Positions 58,607 to 64,000 of a stretch of DNA of 64,000 nucleotides are shown here, piece after piece (positions within the stretch are counted from its first letter, which is position 1; each line of letters opens with the position of its first letter). Below the pieces are notes generated by a model. That model was not told the origin of the DNA and did no database searches. It saw only the letters and a list, made by a program, of their open reading frames with translations. The stretch lies in assembly GCA_905221385.1 (NCBI GenBank), contig CAJNCV010000008.1, positions 1 through 64,000 on the forward strand. Reading direction: 5' to 3'. A program made the translations under genes and the position numbers. Origin of the DNA: a bacterium (lineage in GTDB: Bacteria; Bacillota; Bacilli; Lactobacillales; Streptococcaceae).

Positions 58607-58629
58607 AAAGAGCCGAAGGGCTCTTTTTT
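58605..58629 (+). terminator. Terminator of the methionine operon
   Basis: AAAAAGAGCC, GAAG loop and GGCTCTTTTT form a perfect 10-bp stem. Confidence 0.92.
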
Positions 58630-58676
58630 GTTCTAGGAAGCTGCCAACAGGGGCATTTAAAGTTTTTAAATTATGG

Positions 58677-58682
58677 TATAAT
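58677..58682 (+). promoter_or_regulatory. Promoter of the MBOAT operon (-10)
   Basis: TATGGTATAAT gives an extended -10 about 97 bp before the MBOAT start codon. Confidence 0.6.
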
Positions 58683-58778
58683 AGATAAAGTTAACTCTCT
58701 CTGGTGATAGGATAGGAAAAAAACTAGAAAGATAAACCTTGAAGCGAGATGAGAAAATGAAAAAGGAGTTTGGCTAGT

Positions 58779-59933
58779 ATGAATTATTTCGAGGGGAATG
58801 AGTTTTTCCTTCTCTTGTTTGTAGTTTTACTGATTGGCTTTGTGGTAAACTTTTTTGAAAAACGTAAGGACTACTATATTTTGGCGCTCTCCCTCTTATT
58901 CGCAGGAGCTATTTATGGCAAGAGTCGAGCGATGATGGTCTATTTGCTCGCCTTTATCGTTTACCAGTATTTTTTGGTTTTTCTAGCACAGAGGATAGAA
59001 GCAAAGCGGCTGAAACCACTGGTTTTCCTTTCCATTCTTCCTTTGGTGATCAATAAAGTATTTGCCCTGACTTCTCTGCATTTGTTGGCCTTTATTGGAA
59101 TTTCTTACATGTCCTTTAAGACCATTCAGATCATGCTAGAGATATCGGATGGCTTAATCAAAGAAAAAATCACTGTAAAAGATTATCTACAGTTTTTGCT
59201 CTTTTTCCCAACAGTTAGTGCTGGTCCGATTGATCGGAGTAGGAGATTTTTAAAAGAGATAAACGAGGCCATGCCCCGAAAAGAGTATCTAGAGTTAGCA
59301 GGGGACGGTGTGTATCGTATCGTTCTAGGCCTTCTTTACAAGGTTGTTTTATCAACCTATGTGTACCAGATGTTACTCGCTATAAATAATACTGGCACAG
59401 TCGTCTATTCAATCAAGTATATGTACCTCTATACCTTGTATCTGTTCTTTGACTTTGCAGGCTATAGTCTAATGGCCGTTGGAAGTAGTAACATTCTAGG
59501 TATTCAGACACCGATGAACTTTAACAAACCTTTCTTGAGTGTCGATATCAAGGATTTTTGGACCAGATGGCATATCACCTTGTCGACCTGGTTGAGAGAT
59601 TTTGTATTTTCAAGAGTATTGATGCAGGTTATCAGGAAAAAATGGTTTAAAAATAGACTACACAATGCAACCTATGCCTATATGGTCAATATGTTGGTCA
59701 TGGGTTTTTGGCATGGTCTTAGTGTAAGCTATATTGTTTATGGTTTTTACCATGGTGTCTTGATGGCTGGATTTGAAGTGTATCAAAAGAAAAGCAATTT
59801 TTATAAGAAAAATAAAAACAAAAACTGGTATAAGCTATTAAGTTGGTTTGTGACCATGCATTTGGTTATGGTTGGTTTCTTTATCTTTTCAGGTGAACCC
59901 TATAAAATCTTGCTTACGATTTTAAAGAGATAA
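58779..59933 (+). CDS. MBOAT family O-acyltransferase (DltB-like)
   Basis: This protein of about 384 residues has around ten membrane helices and the MBOAT core FNKPFLSVDIKDFWTRWHITL (key residues DFW.RWH) followed by MGFWHGLS, whose histidine is the expected catalytic residue. DltB, the best-known relative, passes D-alanine from the carrier DltC toward teichoic acids. Here no dltA or dltC is nearby; a DltD-like gene and a DltX-like peptide follow. The unit may move a different acyl group to a surface polymer or be a second dlt-type set using the shared carrier. AGGAG precedes the ATG at 58779. Confidence 0.92.
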   Translation: MNYFEGNEFFLLLFVVLLIGFVVNFFEKRKDYYILALSLLFAGAIYGKSRAMMVYLLAFIVYQYFLVFLAQRIEAKRLKPLVFLSILPLVINKVFALTSLHLLAFIGISYMSFKTIQIMLEISDGLIKEKITVKDYLQFLLFFPTVSAGPIDRSRRFLKEINEAMPRKEYLELAGDGVYRIVLGLLYKVVLSTYVYQMLLAINNTGTVVYSIKYMYLYTLYLFFDFAGYSLMAVGSSNILGIQTPMNFNKPFLSVDIKDFWTRWHITLSTWLRDFVFSRVLMQVIRKKWFKNRLHNATYAYMVNMLVMGFWHGLSVSYIVYGFYHGVLMAGFEVYQKKSNFYKKNKNKNWYKLLSWFVTMHLVMVGFFIFSGEPYKILLTILKR

Positions 59934-59980
59934 GAGATTGAAAAGAAGTCTGCCAGATCGAAGGGATAGGATAAAACGAG

Positions 59981-61153
59981 ATGATTAAATTAAAAGCATT
60001 TTTACTATCGCTTGTGCTCGTAATTGCGACGCTTGCCCTTTTAAATGTGACCTATGTCAAGAAGATTGATGATTATTATAAAGTCAAGGATAACAGTATT
60101 CGTTATAGCACCTCGTATGAAAAGTATAAAAGTAGAGATATTCTAACAAGCAATATCACCCCCAATACACTGGTTCTAATGGGGTCATCTGAGTTGGTTG
60201 CGACGATAAATGAAGACTATCATCCAAATAAAATTTTTAACTACAACGATTTCAATATCATGCAGATTGGGACTAGTTATTCTCAAAATATCATTCAAGC
60301 CTCTACTTTAGCCTCTATTGAAGGATCTATGAGTAAGCGAAAAGTGGCTATAGTAGAGTCGGTTCAGTGGTTTGAAAAAGATGGGATTCATCAAGATGCT
60401 TTTTTGAATAAGGCTTCTCAGGAACATATTTTCCACATGCTAGATAATGACAAGATTAGTAAGGAAACGAAAGAAAAAATAATCAATCGGATTATTGAGA
60501 TTACCAAGGGGAACAAGCAACAAAATGACATCTACAAAAAATATAAAAGTTATTTCATAGATGGAAAAGGAACTATTGTTGATAAAAAACTATTAGAGTT
60601 CGATAAGGCGATGTATTCCTTTAAGCTCAAACAGACTTTTTATCAAAAACATGCCAAATCAGATTATCCTTCGCTAGGAGACAAAACTCCAGACTATGAT
60701 TGGGAGAAAATGACGAATCGGTTTGTGGAAGAGGTCAAAAAGAAAACAGACAATAATGACTATGCTGTTGATAATAACTACTACAATACTTACTTAAAAG
60801 ACCGCTATACATCACTGAAAGATTCCAATAAAGATTTGAGTTACCTAGAGTCACCGGAATATTCAGATATGGAACTTTTCTTGACAGTTGCTAAAGAATT
60901 GGGCATTGAAGTTGAGGTTATTATTTTCCCAGTAAACGGGAAATGGAATGACTACACAGGAGTCTCAAGAGAGATGCGAGAAAAAACATATAAAAAAATA
61001 GAAGATGTCGCAAAAAGCCATGGTGCAACCGTATTAAACTATGGAAACAGAGAGTATGATGATTACTTTTTATTTGACGTGATGCACGTTGGGGTGAAAG
61101 GATGGATGGAAGTTGAAAAAGAACTTTACAAATTTGCAAACCAAGCTAACTAA
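59981..61153 (+). CDS. DltD-like membrane-anchored acyl-transfer protein
   Basis: This 390-residue protein has one N-terminal membrane anchor (about 5-25) and an extracellular SGNH-like domain as in DltD. The catalytic serine region is MGSSELVAT, with the QIGTSYSQN block and a C-terminal FDVMHVGVKGW holding the aspartate and histidine of the triad. It follows the MBOAT gene by 47 nt. Together they could receive an acyl group through the membrane and pass it to a wall polymer. It shares only the general layout with DltD, so the acceptor and group remain unknown. Confidence 0.88.
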   Translation: MIKLKAFLLSLVLVIATLALLNVTYVKKIDDYYKVKDNSIRYSTSYEKYKSRDILTSNITPNTLVLMGSSELVATINEDYHPNKIFNYNDFNIMQIGTSYSQNIIQASTLASIEGSMSKRKVAIVESVQWFEKDGIHQDAFLNKASQEHIFHMLDNDKISKETKEKIINRIIEITKGNKQQNDIYKKYKSYFIDGKGTIVDKKLLEFDKAMYSFKLKQTFYQKHAKSDYPSLGDKTPDYDWEKMTNRFVEEVKKKTDNNDYAVDNNYYNTYLKDRYTSLKDSNKDLSYLESPEYSDMELFLTVAKELGIEVEVIIFPVNGKWNDYTGVSREMREKTYKKIEDVAKSHGATVLNYGNREYDDYFLFDVMHVGVKGWMEVEKELYKFANQAN

Positions 61154-61271
61154 CACACATCGTTTAATCTTGTGGACACTATTTTTCTATACGGTTATCT
61201 TGAGCATCGTGATTTACTGTTTTGTGACCGATTTTTCGAATATTCAAGAATTTATCTATAGTGAATTCTAA
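61113..61271 (+). CDS. DltX-like single-pass membrane peptide (TTG start)
   Basis: A 52-codon frame starts with TTG inside the end of the DltD-like gene, 6 nt after AGGA, and overlaps it by 41 nt. The product has a basic start (KKNFTNLQTKLTNTHR), one membrane helix (LILWTLFFYTVILSIVIYCF) and the C-terminus SNIQEFIYSEF. DltX proteins have the same size, topology and FIYNEF-like end, which in the dlt system contacts DltB and DltD. I therefore read it as the third member of this acyl-transfer unit. The short length and TTG start explain why it would be missed. Confidence 0.78.
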   Translation: MKKNFTNLQTKLTNTHRLILWTLFFYTVILSIVIYCFVTDFSNIQEFIYSEF

Positions 61272-61282
61272 GATTGTATACA

Positions 61283-61324
61283 AAAAGGCCCTGGAACTAG
61301 GCATTGCTAGTCTTCAGGGCTTTT
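61283..61324. terminator. Bidirectional terminator
   Basis: A stem with GCCCTG/CAGGGC and ACTAG/CTAGT arms and A- and T-runs on both sides separates the MBOAT operon from the convergent MptD-family gene. Confidence 0.8.
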
Positions 61325-61327
61325 AGC

Positions 61328-61897
61328 TTATAGTTTATCGGCAATTTTTTGACTTAGAAATTGCCCAATAACAGCCCCAATTAAGGCACAAAGGAGGATG
61401 CTTGCGACAAAGAGAAGGATTTTGTCTAGCTCTGGAGCGACCATGATACGGTCAATGTATTCCTGGGATTTTCCACGCGCGAGTAAGGTAGCCACGTAAG
61501 CCTTGGGACGGATCCACATGAGAAAGATAGGACCACTTGTGCTGAAAGCAAAGACAAGGAAGGAGAGGGCGTTTTTGATTCGATCTTTATAGTTGCCGAG
61601 ACGAGCGATGGCATCTGCTGCAAGACCACAGATGATACCTGGAAGAAAGGCACCAGCACCGTGTTTACTAGCTAGAAAAAAGAGAGCCATAAAGAGTCCG
61701 AGAGTGGTAATCGCTCCAAAACGAGGAACCTTTGCTAAAAGAAGCATGTAGACGCTACCCCCGACAAGGGCAGAAAAGGCAGGCGCATAGAACATATTGC
61801 CCGTTGAGTCTACCAAGTGTCCAAGTACTACTCCAATTCCTAGACAGAGGAAGTAGAGAACGACGGCTAAGAGGGTAGTTAAGATATTTTTCTTCAT
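61328..61897 (-). CDS. MptD family putative ECF transporter S component
   Basis: This protein of about 189 residues has five or six membrane helices and matches the MptD/TIGR02185 family, proposed substrate-binding (S) components of energy-coupling factor transporters. Features include GGSVYMLLLAKVPRFGA, GIICGLAADAIARLGNY and MWIRPKAYVA. The ATG at 61897 follows AAGGAG, so an in-frame ATG 14 codons upstream is rejected. No ATPase or T component is adjacent, so it would share the cell's common ECF module. The substrate is unknown. Confidence 0.85.
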   Translation of the reverse strand: MKKNILTTLLAVVLYFLCLGIGVVLGHLVDSTGNMFYAPAFSALVGGSVYMLLLAKVPRFGAITTLGLFMALFFLASKHGAGAFLPGIICGLAADAIARLGNYKDRIKNALSFLVFAFSTSGPIFLMWIRPKAYVATLLARGKSQEYIDRIMVAPELDKILLFVASILLCALIGAVIGQFLSQKIADKL

Positions 61898-61973
61898 GAG
61901 AATCTCCTTATATAAAACTGTCAAAATCAATTGTATCACGCTTTTAGAGGATTGTAAATGGGTGCTCTATGTT

Positions 61974-61989
61974 TTTGAAAACGTTTGAA
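61974..61989 (+). promoter_or_regulatory. cre/LacI-family-like site before the DUF624 gene
   Basis: TTTGAAAACGTTTGAAA has the AAACGTTT core of LacI-family operators and approximates a cre site with one or two mismatches. It overlaps the -35 region of the following promoter. Confidence 0.5.
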
Positions 61990-61995
61990 ATATGA

Positions 61996-62001
61996 TATAA
62001 T
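61996..62001 (+). promoter_or_regulatory. Promoter of the DUF624-kinase operon (-10)
   Basis: TATGATATAAT includes TATAAT with a TGa extension, 30 bp before the ATG. Confidence 0.65.
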
Positions 62002-62030
62002 AGTCACATAGTTGTTTTAAGGAGGATATC

Positions 62031-62645
62031 ATGGGAAAGTTTCTAGAATTTGTCTTTAATCGTTTCTTTTTAGGAATGATTGCGACGGCTTTTTTCTGGT
62101 TATTAACACTAGCAGGAGGTGTGGTCTTTGGTTTGGCACCAGCTAGTGCAACTCTTATGAGTTTATATGCGGAGCACGGTTATACTTATCGAGCATATCA
62201 TTTGAAAGAAGCTTGGGAATTATATAAGAGTAACTTTGTCAAGAGCAACCTAGCTTTCTACAGTTTTGTACTTGTGGATCTTGTACTGGTTTATGGTCTG
62301 TATCTTCTAGTTCAATTGCCCCACCAGACGATTTTCCACCTCTTGGCGACCTTTCTCAATGTCCTTGTAGTTGCTCTTGTCTTTCTAGCCTACACTGTTT
62401 CCTTGAAACTTCAGGTGTACTTTGATTTATCCTACAAAAATACCTTGAAACTGTCCCTTATCGGGATTTTCATGAGCTTACCTGCGATTGCCAAGGTTTT
62501 ACTCGGGTCAGCTCTCCTTGTAGGAGTTGGTTATTATATGCCTGCCTTGCTCTTTTTTGTAGGAATTGGAATGTGGCATTTCTTTATCAGTGATATGTTG
62601 GAACCTATTTATGAAAGAATCCATGAAAAATTGGCGACAAAATAG
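62031..62645 (+). CDS. DUF624 (YesL) family membrane protein
   Basis: This 204-residue protein has about five membrane helices and belongs to the DUF624/YesL family. Such genes are repeatedly found beside YesM/YesN-type two-component systems and sugar transporters, as in the B. subtilis yes operon. Here it directly precedes and overlaps a YesM-like kinase gene. GGAGG precedes the ATG. Its biochemical role is unknown; a link with glycan sensing is inferred from context and the cre-like site. Confidence 0.88.
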   Translation: MGKFLEFVFNRFFLGMIATAFFWLLTLAGGVVFGLAPASATLMSLYAEHGYTYRAYHLKEAWELYKSNFVKSNLAFYSFVLVDLVLVYGLYLLVQLPHQTIFHLLATFLNVLVVALVFLAYTVSLKLQVYFDLSYKNTLKLSLIGIFMSLPAIAKVLLGSALLVGVGYYMPALLFFVGIGMWHFFISDMLEPIYERIHEKLATK

Positions 62646-64000
62646 AATGAAGCAGTTTTGGCTTCACTCTCTTTTACGGATTTATAGTTTGGTTATGATT
62701 GTGATCATTGCCAGTTTTGCGATTATGCTCTCGTATGCTGACTGGGATTCACGTGAGAAAGAAGCCCAACGGGTTGCAGAACGTGTGACCACTCGGACAG
62801 TGAGTGAAGTGGAATACTATCACAGAGAGTCAACCCAACTTGCTCAGTCTTTGGTTGAAAATCAGGCCCGCATTGAAGGGATTTACAAGTATTTCAGTCT
62901 TAGCACCCCAGACTATTTCTATTGGCAATTAGAGCGCAAGGCTTCTCCCTATATCTCGGTATCCTTGTATGAAAACATTGACGATTTGTATGTAAGAAAT
63001 GACTTTGTGACGGGTGTGGCAATTGTCCTTCAGGACTACAAGGAAGTCTATGTTTCGACTAGAGAAAAACGCAGTGGAGAGAAAATTCCAGCAGAAAATT
63101 TCAAACCAGCTCCCAATAGTTTTGCCATTCCTGTATCCGATCCTGTGTCTGACAAGGATTTAGGAGTCATCTATATCTCCCTTTCCCCAGACGTTCTCCA
63201 TGATGCTATTGACAATACAAGGGGCCATATCCCGATGGCTGTAACAGTAACTTCGCCTTTTGATACGGAGATGTTTCAGATTGGGGAGACAGTATCTGCC
63301 GAGCGGGAGAACTGGCTTGTAGGAGTTACCTCCCATGACTATCAAGTTCGTGTAGCCGTTCCTAAGGATTTTGTTCTTAAGGGAACGTTGACCAGTTCGG
63401 CTTTCATTATTGGACTAAGTATTCTCTTTATCATCATTTTGTATATCACTCTGAGACAGACCTTTTCCAATTACCAAAAGCAGGTGGTGGATCTGGTCGA
63501 GTCTATTCAGGTTATTGCCCAAGGAGAAGAGGGACTTCGCATTGATACTTCTGAGAAAGACCAGGAATTGCTCCTCATCTCAGAAACAACCAATGATATG
63601 TTGAATCGTCTGGAAAAAAATATCCATGACATCTATCAGCTAGAGCTCAGTCAAAAAGATGCCAATATGCGAGCCCTGCAGGCTCAGATCAACCCCCATT
63701 TTATGTATAATACATTGGAATTTCTCCGGATGTATGCAGTGATGGAAAGCCAAGATGAGCTAGCAGATATTATCTATGAATTTAGTAGTTTGTTACGCAA
63801 CAATATCTCCGACGAGCGGGAAACAACGTTGAAGCAGGAGTTGGAATTTTGCCGAAAATATAGCTATCTCTGTATGGTTCGCTATCCAAGGTCTGTTGCT
63901 TATGGCTTTAAGATCGCGCCAGAATTAGAAAATATGAAGATTCCCAAGTTTACGCTCCAACCATTGGTAGAAAATTACTTTGCCCACGGTATTGACCACC
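62623..64000 (+). CDS. YesM/LytS-type sensor histidine kinase, cut by the window edge (HK07-like)
   Basis: At least 459 residues are visible and the frame continues past 64000. Two membrane helices (about 18-38 and 262-285) flank an extracellular sensing region. A HAMP segment (about 285-340), the His_kinase box QINPHFMYNTLEFLRM with its conserved histidine and the start of the ATPase domain (LQPLVENYFAHG) follow. The ATG at 62623 overlaps the DUF624 stop and gives a natural N-terminus; an ATG at 62647 lacks a ribosome-binding site. By position it corresponds to pneumococcal histidine kinase 07, and an AraC-type response regulator gene is expected next. Confidence 0.93.
   Translation, partial: MKNWRQNRMKQFWLHSLLRIYSLVMIVIIASFAIMLSYADWDSREKEAQRVAERVTTRTVSEVEYYHRESTQLAQSLVENQARIEGIYKYFSLSTPDYFYWQLERKASPYISVSLYENIDDLYVRNDFVTGVAIVLQDYKEVYVSTREKRSGEKIPAENFKPAPNSFAIPVSDPVSDKDLGVIYISLSPDVLHDAIDNTRGHIPMAVTVTSPFDTEMFQIGETVSAERENWLVGVTSHDYQVRVAVPKDFVLKGTLTSSAFIIGLSILFIIILYITLRQTFSNYQKQVVDLVESIQVIAQGEEGLRIDTSEKDQELLLISETTNDMLNRLEKNIHDIYQLELSQKDANMRALQAQINPHFMYNTLEFLRMYAVMESQDELADIIYEFSSLLRNNISDERETTLKQELEFCRKYSYLCMVRYPRSVAYGFKIAPELENMKIPKFTLQPLVENYFAHGIDH

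Overview
The window is a chromosomal segment of a low-GC Gram-positive coccus, almost certainly a mitis-group Streptococcus (S. mitis, S. oralis or a close relative). The main reason is gene order. A TrkH/TrkA pair, a PavB-type SSURE-repeat adhesin, a two-component system and rpsD stand in a row. They are followed by serine dehydratase and a LysM protein, then mnmA-NUDIX-mnmG-rnjA-rpoY, tsaB-rimI-tsaD, an Rgg/SHP locus with CPBP proteases, azlCD, metQ-M20-metNP and a YesM-type kinase. This is the order I remember for the S. pneumoniae chromosome near the origin. Family names come from recognising motifs by eye; no database search was run.

Region 1 (1-8250) is a complete type II-A CRISPR-Cas locus on the minus strand: cas9-cas1-cas2-csn2, leader, then an array of 29 visible identical 36-bp repeats and 28 spacers (22 distinct) that reaches the left edge. 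The tracrRNA is on the plus strand, divergent from cas9, and carries an extra small hairpin at the place of the usual anti-repeat bulge. The array records internal duplications with complementary deletions.

Region 2 (8400-27400) holds a LytTR regulator with a DUF3021 membrane partner, mutL, a GH13 maltodextrin hydrolase with a MalR/CcpA-like operator, a large LPXTG-anchored GH95 fucosidase, an acetyltransferase, a carbohydrate-binding lipoprotein, a drug-efflux-type ABC transporter with its TetR regulator and twin palindromic operators, a nucleoside phosphorylase and a potassium uptake pair.

Region 3 (27500-44970) holds pavB and its neighbouring two-component system, rpsD behind a structured leader, XpaC/TelA, a HAD phosphatase with serine dehydratase, a LysM wall protein, and the tRNA-modification and RNA-decay genes mnmA, mnmG and rnjA with rpoY. 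Region 4 (44970-46320) is gene-poor. It contains two tandem, apparently paralogous small RNA genes with matched promoters and terminators, plus two tiny membrane ORFs, one frameshifted.

Region 5 (46320-58640) holds tsaB-rimI-tsaD, a peptide-signalling locus, azlCD, a cystine-type binding protein and the methionine uptake operon. In the signalling locus an Rgg regulator, a convergent 21-residue SHP pheromone gene and a divergent double-glycine peptide gene with CPBP proteases share a promoter box. Region 6 (58640-64000) holds an MBOAT/DltD-like pair followed by an overlapping TTG-started DltX-like peptide, an MptD-family membrane protein, a DUF624 protein and a YesM/LytS-type sensor kinase cut by the right edge.

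The points most worth a second look are the tracrRNA hairpin insertion, the array history, the tandem small RNAs, the DltB/DltD/DltX-like trio without dltA or dltC, and the paired Rgg boxes.
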